Positions 19,095-28,816 are shown, counted from the first letter of the stretch. The stretch is DNA of 64,000 bases from CAVQJU01 sp963755195 (GCA_963755195.1 CAVWIZ010000001.1:496001-560000), one strand, 5' to 3'. Translations and numbers: made by a program. The notes: a model not told the origin generated them from the sequence alone.

Positions 19095-20919
19095 CGCTGT
19101 GCCTCCGCTCCTTTCGATTCCGCCCCGGCTGGCAGCGCGAAAACGAGCAGGACATTGCCGCCGTTTGGCCGGCGAATTTCCGGCGCCAGTTCCGGTACCA
19201 GCAGCGTCGACCAGCTCCCGCCGCCAATCCCCGCCGGCATGGCCACGTACTGTTTCCCGTTTGCCAGGTATGTGATCGGAAACCCCTGCGCGGAGGTTGG
19301 CAGCCGCGTCTGCCAGAGAATCCTTCCCGTCGCTGCATCGTACGCGTACATGTGGCGATCCCAGTCGCCTCCGAACACGAGACCGCCGGCGGTTGCAAGC
19401 GCGGCCGTGTTGGACGGCGATGCCGTGCGATGGCGCCACAATGTCTTGCCCGACCTGACATCGAGCGCCTGGAATTCGCCAAGATTGCCCCCCGATGCCG
19501 GGTGTTTGTAGTCCTTGCGCTGCACGGGCCCGGTTCCGCCGCGTCCGACTTCCTTCTCCGGACCACGGCCGAAAATCGCTTTCTCGCAGTTCAGGTTCAT
19601 CGGGATATATAAGCGCGTTGGTCTGCGGACTGAACGCCATGGCGCGCCAGCTCTTGAAGCCGGCCGTGCTCGGACACATGTCGACCTGCACGCCGATCTC
19701 CGGAATCTTGCCGGGCCGGTAGGTGACCTTGCCGGTCTCCGGATTCACATCGAGGATCGTCTGGTATTCGAGATCCGTCGCATGGACGAACGCGCCGGTC
19801 ACTCGATCCAATTGCCAGAGCACGCCGAGCTTGCCCATCTTGAACAGCGACTTGCGTCCGCCGACATCGATCAGGATGTTCTCGAACACTTCGTCCATGT
19901 CCTGCGTTTCGCCGGGGAGGTGCTGGTAGTACCACTTCATCTTCCCGGTATCGGGATCGAGCGCAAGCGTCGAGTTGGTGTAGAGCGCGGACCCGTCAGT
20001 GCCGCGCACCGCTCTCGCCCACGGTTTGGCCTGCGCCGTGCCCCAGTAGACAAGGTTCGCCGCCGGATCGTAGCTGCCGGGGATCCATGCGTCACTGCCC
20101 GCGCGGAACTTGAGCGGCAAGTCTCCCCACGTCTCGCCGCCGGGCTCACCTGGTCTGGCAATGGTGGACGTGCGCCACACTTCCTTGCCAGTGGCCGCAT
20201 CGTGTCCGGTGATGAAGCAAACGTCCTCTTTGTAGCGGCTGCATCCCGCGATACCCGCAATCACTTTCCCGCGAACGACGATCGGGCCGGATGTGTAGCC
20301 GTATCCCAACTTCGAATCCGCGACCGTGGTATCCCACACGACCTTCCCGGTCCGCGCATCGAGCGCGATGACGTGCGCGTCTCCGGTCGTCCCGAAGATC
20401 CTGTCGCCGAAGATGGCGACGTTTCGTTGGATCCCTCGTTCTGTGTCACCCGCACCTGCTGCAGCAGCTGCCGCGGGCCGCTGCGAGAGACGCGGGATGT
20501 CGGTCTGCTCTCCGCCGCCACCGCGAGCAGCGCCACGCTGCGGCGCGGACCTCGGGACTTCGGGACGGTATTCCCAGATCAAGTCGCCGGTTGCCGCGTC
20601 GAGCGCTTGGATGACACCGCGCGGGTTCGGCAGGTACATGACGCCGTCGTAGACGAGCGGCGTCGTCTTCCTGCGCGCCCGTGTCGTCCATGGCCCACGA
20701 CCACGCCAGTTGAAGTTGACCGACGTTCTGCCGGTTGATCTGATCGAGCGGGCTGTAGCCCCAGGCATTGTCGGTGCGCCGCCAATTCAACCAGTCGCCT
20801 GGCGCGGGGTTGCGAAGCATGGCCTCGGTGACCGGGCGGAAATCTTTCACCTGCGCCACCACGCAGAGGCTCGCGAACAGAACCGCGATAGCGAATGAAA
20901 GCACGGATCGCATTGTCAT
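19091..20919 (-). CDS. PQQ-dependent alcohol-dehydrogenase-like quinoprotein (frameshifted)
   Basis: About 608 residues after correction, with a signal peptide (VLSFAIAVLFASLCVVA). It shows NAWGYSPLDQINRQNVGQL, TPLVYDGVMYLPNPRGVIQ, VALDARTGKVVWDT and TGRILWQTRLPTSAQGFPI, motifs of periplasmic PQQ alcohol dehydrogenases. A Gly-rich segment sits near residue 130. Two frameshifts, near 20668 and 19610, are each repaired by removing a top-strand T (an A in the gene) and restore QETTPLVYDG and ALYIPMNLNC. No heme c motif is seen; the SoxD-like cytochrome two genes downstream is a candidate acceptor. The ATGA overlap with the SoxC-like gene indicates coupling. Confidence 0.82.
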
Positions 20920-21083
20920 GAGCCTTGCTCCTTGGCGGTCAGGCCCTACGTTTGATCACCGGCCGAAACGAAGTCGCGCCGCGTCATCGGGCGGGGCATG
21001 TGGCCCGGATTTTACTCCCGCTGCGACGCGCGATCCCGGATAACATTCGAGCGTTATTTGCGCTATTTACAGGGGAGTGCCGC

Positions 21084-22204
21084 ATGAAAAACGCAACGTG
21101 GGCGTTGGCCGGAGGCTTTGCTCTGGTGGTGACCCTCGGCCTCGGCGCCGCCGTCACGCAGGTGCCGCTGTTCGAGCCGGATCCGCTGTGGTCGCAGGCG
21201 TTGCCGAACAAGTGGGTGACCGGGGCCGTCGGCGGCATCGCGGTCGACTCGCACGACAACGTCTGGGTGTTTCACCGCGAGGCGAGCATTCCCGACGGCG
21301 AGAAGGCCGCATCGCTCACGCCGCCGCAGGCGGAGTGCTGCGTTCCGGCGCCGGCGGTTCTGGAATTCAGCCCCGCCGGGAAGCTCCTCCAGGCGTGGGG
21401 CGGGCCCGGGCAGGGATACGAGTGGCCGACCACGCAGCACGGGATCTTCGTCGACGACAAGGACAACGTCTGGCTGAGCGGCAGCGCGAAGGAGGACAAC
21501 CAGATCCTGAAGTTCACGAACAAGGGCAAGTTTCTGATGCAGATCGGCCATTCGGGCAGAAACAAGGGCAGCAACGACACCGAGAACCTGGGCGGCCCGG
21601 CCGGTCTGTTCGTGTACCAGAAAACCAACGAACTGTTCGTGGCCGACGGCTACTTCAACCACCGCGTCATCGTCTTCGATGCGGACACGGGCGCCTACAA
21701 ACGCCACTGGGGCGCGTACGGCAAGAAGCCCGAGGACGACTACAAGTTCCCGCCTCGCGCGCAGCTGGTACAGGGACCGCCGCCGCCGCAGTTCAACAAT
21801 CCCGTGCACGCCGTGCGTGGTGTCGAACGACGAGCTCGTGTACGTCGCCGACCGCACGAACAACCGGCTCCAGGTGTTCAGGCTCGACGGCACGTTCGTC
21901 AAGGAGGCGTTCATCGCGAGGAACACGCTCCAGGCGGAAGGCACCGTGCACAGCTTCGCGCTGTCGCCCGACAAGGAGCAGAAGTTCCTCTACGTGCTGG
22001 ACGGCTCGAACAAGGCGATTCGGGTGCTCAATCGCCAGACGCTGGAGATCGTTGTCGAGCGTTGGCGGGCACGCGGGCCACAACGCCCGGGAGTTCTTCC
22101 ACGCGCACAGCGTCGCCGCCGACTCGAAGGGCAACCTCTTCATCGGCGAAGTCAACAACGGCCAGCGCTACTACAAGTACACCTTCACTGGCATGGCGCG
22201 CTGA
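21084..22204 (+). CDS. Exported NHL-repeat beta-propeller protein (frameshifted)
   Basis: About 372 residues after correction, with a signal peptide (WALAGGFALVVTLGLGAAVTQ). NHL-type blades include GGIAVDSHDNVWVFHREA, TQHGIFVDDKDNVWLSG, ELVYVADRTNNRLQVFRLDG and SVAADSKGNLFIGEVNNG. Two frameshifts are each repaired by removing one T: near 21814-21818 and at 22052-22053. Such proteins are periplasmic; some relatives are peptidyl-alpha-hydroxyglycine lyase-like, but no activity can be assigned here. AGGGGA lies before the ATG. It is transcribed away from the PQQ-SoxCD operon across 164 bases. Confidence 0.78.
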
Positions 22205-22210
22205 GCGTCA

Positions 22211-22608
22211 CTACTTGGCCGGGGCAGGCGTGGCGACCGGCTTCCCTTTTCGACGATGTAGTTCGCGAGGACGCGCGCGCGCCCGGAACCGCTGTTTGTC
22301 GCGTTGTGGATCGTCCCGGCCGGAATGAAAAACGTCTTGCCGGCGCCGAGCGTCACCGCCGGCTTGCCGTCCTGCTCGAGCACGATCGTGCCCTCCAGGA
22401 CGTACCCGATTTCCTCGCCCGGATGCGTATGCCGGCCCACGGTGGCCGCCGGTTGAAACTCGGCAATCGCCGTCACCGCTTCGCGTCCTGGCACCGACAG
22501 GTCGCCCTGCTGGATGACAGTGCGAGTAAAGCCAGGCTGCTGAGCGCCCGCCCCGGCGACGAAGCCGACTGCCGCGAGCGCCACGAACGTCACCATTGCT
22601 AATCTCAT
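22211..22608 (-). CDS. Exported cupin-domain protein
   Basis: About 132 residues, with a signal peptide (VTFVALAAVGFVAGAGA). The cupin core contains GRHTHPGEEIGYVLEG (motif 1 with His, His, Glu) and FIPAGTIHNATN (motif 2 with His), so a metal site is likely. The frame changes near 22244: the natural C-terminus VEKGKPVATPAPAK appears if a C is restored in the CCC run, so one base seems to be missing. AGGAGA precedes the ATG at 22608. Such single-domain exported cupins are of unknown substrate. The 3' end faces the NHL gene seven bases away. Confidence 0.8.
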
Positions 22609-22723
22609 GCGGTGTCTCCTTTTTCCCGATAGATGGGATTCTAGATCCATTCACCGGCCTGCTGACGCGCCGGATCCTCATCGGTTGGGATGTGCGATAC
22701 TTCGGCAGGATCGCGATTCGGTG

Positions 22724-23278
22724 ATGAGAGGCGGTTCACGAGTGAAGGGTCGGCGGCTCTGGATGATGTGCGGTGTCATGGCACTGGTGGCCGCGGGCGT
22801 GGTTGTGCGCGCCGTCGAGAGCCTGCGCATCGTGCCCGCCGTTCGTGACGACCAGGTGCTCGTGTCGTTCGAGGTGGCCGATGGCTACGCGGAGGATGTC
22901 CGCGACGCAATCTCGAGCGGCCTGCGCACCACGTTCAGCTACGACGTCGAACTACGCATGATCGTCCGCGGGTGGGTGGATCGGATCATCGCGACCGCGG
23001 AGGTCAGCACGACCGACCAGTACGACAATCTGACACGCCGTCATCGCCTCGTTCGCACGATTGACGGCCGTGTGGCCGAGTCGATGGCAACCGAGGACGA
23101 AGGCGTGGTCAGGCGCTGGCTGACCACACTCAACGGGCTGGCGCTCTGCGACACGTCGAAGCTCGATCCCCACCGCGACTATTACGTGCGGGTCAGCGCG
23201 CACGTGCCGCACCGCACGTCGCTCCTCGGCTTGACGAACGCCGTTATCGGCCAGACGAAATTCACGTTCATTCCCTGA
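22724..23278 (+). CDS. DUF4390-like exported or membrane-anchored protein
   Basis: A protein of 184 residues with an N-terminal hydrophobic segment (MMCGVMALVAAGVVVRAV). The body is beta-rich, with VLVSFEVADGYAEDVRDAI and DVELRMIVRGWVDRIIA, and resembles DUF4390 proteins that often sit beside sensor kinases. This fits the kinase-like ParB fusion 184 bases downstream. The start may be the ATG at 22724 or the GTG at 22742. Function unknown; I infer a periplasmic sensing or folding role only from context. Confidence 0.6.
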   Translation: MRGGSRVKGRRLWMMCGVMALVAAGVVVRAVESLRIVPAVRDDQVLVSFEVADGYAEDVRDAISSGLRTTFSYDVELRMIVRGWVDRIIATAEVSTTDQYDNLTRRHRLVRTIDGRVAESMATEDEGVVRRWLTTLNGLALCDTSKLDPHRDYYVRVSAHVPHRTSLLGLTNAVIGQTKFTFIP

Positions 23279-23462
23279 GTTTCTACGCCCCACCTTCGCT
23301 TTCCGCGAATCCCAGGGACACTTCCTCTAATCGCGGCCTCCTAATCGCAGCGACGATTTCCCACAGCGCGATTTTGGTCGTTTGCCGTCGCGTTCGCGAC
23401 TCTGCTATAAGCTCACTTGCTGATCGCTCATCAGTTTTCCTCTTCAATCGAGGTCGAACCCC

Positions 23463-24620
23463 GTGTCGGACGCGTTGGATCAACATCCGGAATACGTTCC
23501 CGCATTTCAGGGCAGCGTCGTCGATGACGACGAGGCGGCGTCGGCAGACGAGGGCGCGCCGCCGCAACGCGAGGGCCTCCCGCGCAGCTACCGAATGCGG
23601 GCTGATCGCCACTACGTCGACCTGTTGAACGCGTCGTCATCCGACGATCCAGTGAGGATGGTGCCGGCCACCGACATCGACGGCGACAAAACACCAGAGG
23701 ACATCGACCTCAGAGCGCTCCTCGAATCGATTCGCAAGCTTGGCATCGTCCAGCCGCTGCTCGTACGCCGATCCGGCGCCCGGTATTCGGTCATCGCCGG
23801 ACGCAAGCGCCTTGCGGCGGCCAAAATCCTTCGACTGGGCGCCGTGCCATGCCTTGTTCGCGAGCTCGACGATACCCAGGCCGGCATCATCGCCGCGGCA
23901 GACAATCTCATGGTCCGAGTACCTGAGGACAGCGCCCATCAGTCGGGCTTGGTGGCGGGCGTGCGCCAGGCGATTACCCGTCATCTGGCGACGGTCCGCG
24001 CGTGCGCTGACCTGGCAACCAACAACAATTCCTGGATGACCCGTTCGTCGTGCGATCTGATCCGCGCTCATTCATGGCGGGCGGCCCAGCTCATGAAGGC
24101 GTTGGATCTCGTCACAAGCACCAGCATGCCGCAGCGTCTCGATCAGTCTGTTCGAAAGGTCGTGGACGACGTGGTGGACGGTTTCAGCACCGAGGCCCGG
24201 TTGAGCAGAATCACGCTGAAGGCTGAAATCCCTGACGATGTCCCGTCGAATGGTCTGACGGACCACGAATGGCAGACGGGCCTGTCGGGGGCGCTGCTCG
24301 CGACGTTGCCGCTGCTCGAGGAGGCGGCCGAGCCGTCGCTTGTCGTTGTTAGAGCGCTCGTGGCCGGTCCGGCCGCGACGGTCCTGGAGATTGCTCAATC
24401 CGCGGCTCCAGTCTCCGCGGCCCTGGCTCGTCATTTCTTCGACGACGACGCGTCGAGCACCAGGCCGGGCGGATGGTCGGCAGTGGTCGGCGCGCTGGCG
24501 GTGAAGGCACTGGCGCAGCGGCATGGCGGCAGCGTCACGATGGAAGTCACCGCGGATGGCGGCAGCAGAATGCGGATCCTCGTGGCGCGGCGTTCGCCGG
24601 CCCTGGCAGCAAAGCCGTAA
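23463..24620 (+). CDS. ParB-like nuclease domain fused to a degenerate histidine-kinase-like region
   Basis: A protein of 385 residues. Residues about 70-145 are a ParB/Srx-like domain: LRALLESIRKLGIVQPLLVR followed by YSVIAGRKRLAAAKILRLG, with the GxR motif of the fold. The remainder resembles a kinase dimerisation and ATPase module: a helical pair around IRAHSWRAAQLMKALDLV, then VRKVVDDVVDGFS, and a final VKALAQRHGGSVTMEV like the G2 region of HATPase domains. The N box normally containing catalytic Asn reads GALLATLPLLEE, so ATP binding is doubtful. No helix-turn-helix of chromosomal ParB is seen. I infer a regulatory protein, possibly a decoy or scaffold kinase. No partner regulator gene is adjacent. 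Confidence 0.6.
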   Translation: MSDALDQHPEYVPAFQGSVVDDDEAASADEGAPPQREGLPRSYRMRADRHYVDLLNASSSDDPVRMVPATDIDGDKTPEDIDLRALLESIRKLGIVQPLLVRRSGARYSVIAGRKRLAAAKILRLGAVPCLVRELDDTQAGIIAAADNLMVRVPEDSAHQSGLVAGVRQAITRHLATVRACADLATNNNSWMTRSSCDLIRAHSWRAAQLMKALDLVTSTSMPQRLDQSVRKVVDDVVDGFSTEARLSRITLKAEIPDDVPSNGLTDHEWQTGLSGALLATLPLLEEAAEPSLVVVRALVAGPAATVLEIAQSAAPVSAALARHFFDDDASSTRPGGWSAVVGALAVKALAQRHGGSVTMEVTADGGSRMRILVARRSPALAAKP

Positions 24621-25289
24621 TCAGTTCTCCGGGAGCGTGAAATTGATGGTGACGACCATCTCTACTTCGACCGGCTCACCGTTAAGCACCTTCGGCTCGA
24701 ACTTCCACTGAGTCACCGCGTCGATCGCCGCCTGATCCAGTTCAGGTATCGAACGGAGCACCCGCGTTTCGATCACGGAGCCATCCTCCCCGACCACGAT
24801 TTCCAGAATAACGACGCCTGCTATTCCGGCCGCCCGAGCGGCTTCCGGGTACTCGGGAGAAACATGGAATAGTGTGACCGGCGGCTTTACGGCGCCGCCG
24901 ACTCTGACTCGCCGACTGCCCGCGCCCGCCGTCGTGCTTACGGATCTGTTCGGCGCGGCCGGGCCGGGGTCGGGCGGGTTCGCCGCCGCCGGCGTGCTCA
25001 CTGATCTGTTCGGCGTGGCCGGGCCGGGGCCGGGGCCGGGCGGGTTCGCCGGGGCCGCCGGCGTGCTCTTCCTGGCGTCTGTAGCGTTGCTCAAGTCGGC
25101 GCTGACGGATTTCATAGACGTCGGTGCCACAGCGGAGTCGCGAAGTGCGACGGCAGTTATAGCAGCGACAGCGATCACAGAGGCCAAGGCCGTGGCGACT
25201 ACCGTGCGGCGACGGCGCGGGAGCGCTTTCGGCTTGCGCGGTCGAAAACCCCGCAGGAACGCTTCGAAGTCCTCATCTTGCTGATCCAT
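24621..25289 (-). CDS. TonB-family C-terminal protein with single transmembrane helix
   Basis: A protein of 222 residues. It has a basic cytoplasmic tail, one membrane helix (VVATALASVIAVAAITAVAL) near residues 30-49, a Pro/Gly-rich periplasmic spacer, and a TonB C-terminal domain with SPEYPEAARAAGIAGVVILE and AAIDAVTQWKFEPKVLNGEP. The spacer contains an imperfect duplication of about 20 residues with PNRSVST in each copy. TonB proteins link proton-driven complexes to outer-membrane receptors, although short forms like this one may instead serve as anti-sigma-like or envelope proteins. It follows the ECF sigma gene by two bases, so the two are one operon. Confidence 0.78.
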   Translation of the reverse strand: MDQQDEDFEAFLRGFRPRKPKALPRRRRTVVATALASVIAVAAITAVALRDSAVAPTSMKSVSADLSNATDARKSTPAAPANPPGPGPGPATPNRSVSTPAAANPPDPGPAAPNRSVSTTAGAGSRRVRVGGAVKPPVTLFHVSPEYPEAARAAGIAGVVILEIVVGEDGSVIETRVLRSIPELDQAAIDAVTQWKFEPKVLNGEPVEVEMVVTINFTLPEN

Positions 25290-25291
25290 CT

Positions 25292-25795
25292 TTACTCCTT
25301 CGCGGCGGACGCCTTCGCAAGCGGCTGGAGCTGATCCTTGAGCTTGGCCAGGGCGTAGCGATAGCGCGAGGCGGCGGTGTTCGGGGAGATGTCGAGCGCG
25401 GCGGCGGCTTCTTCAAACGTCATTTGGCCCCACACGCGAAGAATCATGATTTCGCGCTGTTCATCGGGGAGGGCCGCCATGGCAGACTGCAGCGCCAGGC
25501 CGGTCTCTTCCATGCCGGGCGGGCTTTCGAGCCACTGGCTGTCCGGTGCGAGCTCACACTCGCGTGAATGGTCTCGCCGATAGTTGTGCGCCGTATTTCT
25601 GACGGCGCGGTACAGGTAGTGAAGGGGTTGCCCATTGATGGCCACGTCCCTTTGCAACAGCTTCATGAAGACTTGGTGCAGGACATCCTCGGCGGCCGGG
25701 CGGTCTTGCAGCAAAGACAGGGCGTACGCCAGCAGCACGGGGCCGTGCCGCTCGTATAGCGTCCGGACGTGCTCACGATCGAGCTTGCTGCTCAC
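25292..25795 (-). CDS. ECF-type RNA polymerase sigma factor
   Basis: A protein of 167 residues. Region 2 carries YALSLLQDRPAAEDVLHQVF and region 4 carries LPDEQREIMILRVWGQMTFEEAA followed by LDISPNTAASRYRYAL, the helix-turn-helix that reads the -35 element. This is a small sigma-70 family factor for extracytoplasmic responses. GTG start. The next gene encodes a membrane protein with a short basic N-terminal tail, which could act as its anti-sigma factor; this is inference from gene order. Confidence 0.88.
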   Translation of the reverse strand: MSSKLDREHVRTLYERHGPVLLAYALSLLQDRPAAEDVLHQVFMKLLQRDVAINGQPLHYLYRAVRNTAHNYRRDHSRECELAPDSQWLESPPGMEETGLALQSAMAALPDEQREIMILRVWGQMTFEEAAAALDISPNTAASRYRYALAKLKDQLQPLAKASAAKE

Positions 25796-25820
25796 GTTGG
25801 TCTGCGTTCGCGCCTACCCC

Positions 25821-25851
25821 TTAGACACCGCAGACCGAGGTATTTGTCTAA
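25821..25851 (-). promoter_or_regulatory. Inverted repeat upstream of the ECF sigma gene
   Basis: TTAGACA (25821-25827) and TGTCTAA (25845-25851) form a perfect 7-bp dyad with a 17-base spacer, 26 bases or more before the sigma start. The size and place fit a promoter-overlapping operator or an autoregulated ECF promoter. No transcript evidence is available. Confidence 0.4.
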
Positions 25852-25909
25852 AGAGATCGCCGGCAGCCCTTTGCCCTGAGCCCTACGCAGGCAATCATGC
25901 AATGAGCTC

Positions 25910-26446
25910 TTAAGGGGTTTCCGCAATCCGCCGCCGCTCGAGGAATCCCATTTCCTGGCGGAATCGAGCGACGCGAGCCCGTTCGGCTCGGAGGTAGTCC
26001 GCTGAGCCAATCGGTTTGCGTGGCGGCCTGCGCGAGATCAGAGCGGTGTTCCCATCATGTTCAGCGCGTTCGGCGAGATCGGTTTCGTGACCCGACAGCT
26101 CTTCGCCCCACGTAATCAGAGCCTCGTATCCAGACACGATTGACAACACTTCACGCCGTTCGAATTCCGTCAAAGCGCGCCAACGCTCGTCGTCCGCGCC
26201 ATCGCCCGGTCGCCACTCGCTGAGCGGAAAGGGGACCGTGGTGAACACCCTGGCCTGCTCGGTGAGTTCGTCAAGCACTTCCCGAATGCCGGTGCACAGC
26301 GCGAGGTCGCAGGCCTCGCCACTCGCACCCAACCAGCTGGCATCGTCGCTCTCGCCTGACACTTGAAAAAGACGCTGAAGAAGCAGCAGCCGCCGGTACA
26401 AGTAACCTGCGCGTTGAGTGAGCGTCGCCTCGGAGGACGTGATCAT
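25910..26446 (-). CDS. Hypothetical cytoplasmic protein
   Basis: A protein of 178 residues starting at the ATG at 26446, preceded by AGGGG. It is mainly alpha-helical, charged and soluble, with no signal peptide or membrane segment (for example AGYLYRRLLLLQRLFQ and RAERARVARFRQEMGFLERRR). I recognise no family or catalytic motif. It lies upstream of the sigma operon on the same strand but more than 100 bases away, with the dyad between them, so it is probably transcribed separately. Confidence 0.6.
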   Translation of the reverse strand: MITSSEATLTQRAGYLYRRLLLLQRLFQVSGESDDASWLGASGEACDLALCTGIREVLDELTEQARVFTTVPFPLSEWRPGDGADDERWRALTEFERREVLSIVSGYEALITWGEELSGHETDLAERAEHDGNTALISRRPPRKPIGSADYLRAERARVARFRQEMGFLERRRIAETP

Positions 26447-26585
26447 CGGCGCACCCCTGGTAGCTTTTGAGCCTCGAGGTTTACGGTCGTCCCGCACACG
26501 GGCCAATGTTCAATGGGCCGGCTGATTATCGCACCGGACGGCAAAACGTACAATTCCAGGGCTGAGGGCTGGTCGGGGTTGGACG

Positions 26586-27666
26586 TTAACGGGCCTGGCG
26601 AACATCGAACGCCACGGCCGTCGTCGTGGTGGTGATGCGCTCGGTCACCCGTTCGAACACGTCGATGTCGAACGGCTGGCCGATGTGATTGCCGGCAAGG
26701 TCTTCGAGCGAGGTGTCCACGACCAGGCGGTACGAGCCGGGCGCCCAGGCCGCTTGCGGCGTGAAACGCCATTCTGTTTCCCCGCGAGCGATTTCGATCG
26801 AGCCCGTCACGTTGCCGCCGGGGTCCGCGACCTGCAGCATTCTTTGCAACAAGGTGTAATTCATCGGCCGGCCGAAGTTCACCACGAGGGTGTTTCGCGT
26901 GCCGGCGGCGGGCGGTGCGATACGCCACGTTTTCGGATCCGGAGGCTGGCGGACAGCGGGCCCCCCGCGGAACGGCTTGCGAAATGTGGCGGCGAGAGGA
27001 ACGCCGTTCGCGTCGGGCCAGCCGGCGTCGACCACCAGCGTGTAGCGCTTGCCTTCGGCAATCGGTGCTCCCATGGTCTCGTTCGACCTCAGCCCTCGTT
27101 TGATTCGTCCCGGATCGAGCGTCATCGTCAGACGCTGATTGTTGGGATCCCAGAGCTCCTGGCCTGGGAGAAAGACGCCGCGCAAGGCCTCGCCGCTGCT
27201 GTCGAGCACGTGGATTCGTTGCTCGGCCTCACCGCGGCTCATGGGCGCAGTGAAATAGATGTACACCCGAAGCTGGTTGCTCGGCAGGACGTCGGCCGAC
27301 GGATACACGCGTTCGACGTACGTGGCGGCGCGCGACGCGGCGTGCCGGTCCGTCGAATGTCTTTTCGATGGCCGGACCCGCGGCTGGACGAAAGACGACG
27401 CGGTAGCGCACACCTGAAGCGATCGGGTATTTGGCGCGAAACACGAGCGAGCCGTTCTCGATCGCGTACGAACCGAGCAGCGGAGGGACGTCGCCGCTTC
27501 CGGCGTAGACCGCAAACACCATCGCCCACCCACCAGCTGGCGCCGAGGCGGGAGGTTTCCAGCCGAGAACTGTGAACGCGTTTCCGTCAAATTGCAGGGA
27601 GGGGGATTGTGCCGCCGCAGCCATTCCCAGAACGAGAACGGCCGCGGCGACCAGGAGCGTCTTCAC
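26586..27666 (-). CDS. Exported protein with Ig-like (SbsA/Big_5-type) domains
   Basis: About 359 residues after correction, with a signal peptide (LLVAAAVLVLGMAAAAQ). The fold shows three beta-rich repeats: YRVVFRPAAGPAIEKTF, then QLRVYIYFTAPMS, then NTLVVNFGRPMNYTLL, ending with GSYRLVVDTSLEDLAGN. These are typical of SbsA-type Ig-like domains in surface proteins. One frameshift near 27343 is repaired by removing a top-strand T. The GTG start lies one base after the stop of the upstream gene, so the two genes are translationally coupled. Probable cell-surface or periplasmic binding role. Confidence 0.65.
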
Positions 27667-27667
27667 A

Positions 27668-28816
27668 CTACGGAAGGGCGATCGTCTGCAGATTCATCGG
27701 GCCAGTGGGCGGCGCGAATCCGCCGCCACCGGCTGACGTCAGCACGAGCGCGCTCGACTCGTCGACCTGCGCCAGGCGCTGGACCTTCGTGAGCCCCGCG
27801 ATCTTGTCGTAGGGCGCGCCCGCGGCCTCCGCCACCACGGTCGGAGAATCGATCGCCTTGTACGACCCGAGGTTGTCTGCGTGGAGCTTGACCACGCCGA
27901 ACGAGGAGTTGGCGATCAGGAGGAACTCGTGGCCGTCCTTCTTATAGGGGATCATGTCGAGCGGCTGATTGCCCGCGCCGAGATCCGCAATCGTCACGCC
28001 CTTCACCTGCGCGCCTGCCTTCAAATCGCTCACGGGGATCTTCACGAGCGGCGTGCACGTGTAGGCCGCGAGGACGTACTGTTGTCCCGAGATCGTGTAC
28101 GGGACGAACGTGCGCACCGGCGACTGTGTTTCGTACCGCCCGTGCGACGAATGCCAGATCTGGAGCTGCGTGCCCTTGGCGGCGCTCTTGAATGGATAGG
28201 GGATGGAGCGCAGGGCCGAGGACCATTCCTCGTTGGACATGCCGGCCACCATGACGTTACCGTTCACGTACGCCATGTCGGTGATCGTCAGCGTGCGCGG
28301 ATTCTGCCGCGCCGACGGATTGGCGGCGGGCGCGTCCGACAGACTCACGACGTCGTGCCTGATGTTGTCGAGCGAGAGCGGCGTCAGCTTGCCCGACGCG
28401 TCAACCCGCACCACGAGCGGCATGGCATCCGGACCGCGGCCGCGCGCCGCCGAGACATAGACATTCTTCGAAATGGGATTGACCGCGACGTCGTTGATCA
28501 GGATGTCGCCAGGCGCGACGCCGACGAGCGCGGCGAGCTTCGCGTCGATGCCTTGCACGTCAACCTTGGACGCCGTGCGAACGGGCGTGCGGTCGTTGGT
28601 ATCGAGAGCCGCGACGGCGCCGCCCGACGAGTCGCCGACGAACAACACACCGTCGGGGCCGAACGCGAGCGCGCCGGCCGACTTGAGCCCCGCGTTGCCC
28701 GGCGCCAGGTCGGCGAGAGCGTCCGCCGGTTTGCGCGCCGCGTGCACGGTGAGGACGAGCGCCATGGCGACGCTGCCTGCGAGAGCCGCGCGGGTGGTGG
28801 CTTTTCGGTACTGCAT
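27668..28816 (-). CDS. Exported beta-propeller-like hypothetical protein
   Basis: A protein of 382 residues with a signal peptide (ALAGSVAMALVLTVHAA). Repeated blade-like segments are visible: ALAFGPDGVLFVGDSSGGAV, INDVAVNPISKNVYVSAAR and LTITDMAYVNGNVMVAGMS. I recognise no precise family; the layout is that of a six- or seven-bladed propeller without heme or PQQ motifs. GGAGG lies before the ATG. It is transcribed with the Ig-like gene and divergently from the 28959 gene. Confidence 0.65.
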   Translation of the reverse strand: MQYRKATTRAALAGSVAMALVLTVHAARKPADALADLAPGNAGLKSAGALAFGPDGVLFVGDSSGGAVAALDTNDRTPVRTASKVDVQGIDAKLAALVGVAPGDILINDVAVNPISKNVYVSAARGRGPDAMPLVVRVDASGKLTPLSLDNIRHDVVSLSDAPAANPSARQNPRTLTITDMAYVNGNVMVAGMSNEEWSSALRSIPYPFKSAAKGTQLQIWHSSHGRYETQSPVRTFVPYTISGQQYVLAAYTCTPLVKIPVSDLKAGAQVKGVTIADLGAGNQPLDMIPYKKDGHEFLLIANSSFGVVKLHADNLGSYKAIDSPTVVAEAAGAPYDKIAGLTKVQRLAQVDESSALVLTSAGGGGFAPPTGPMNLQTIALP

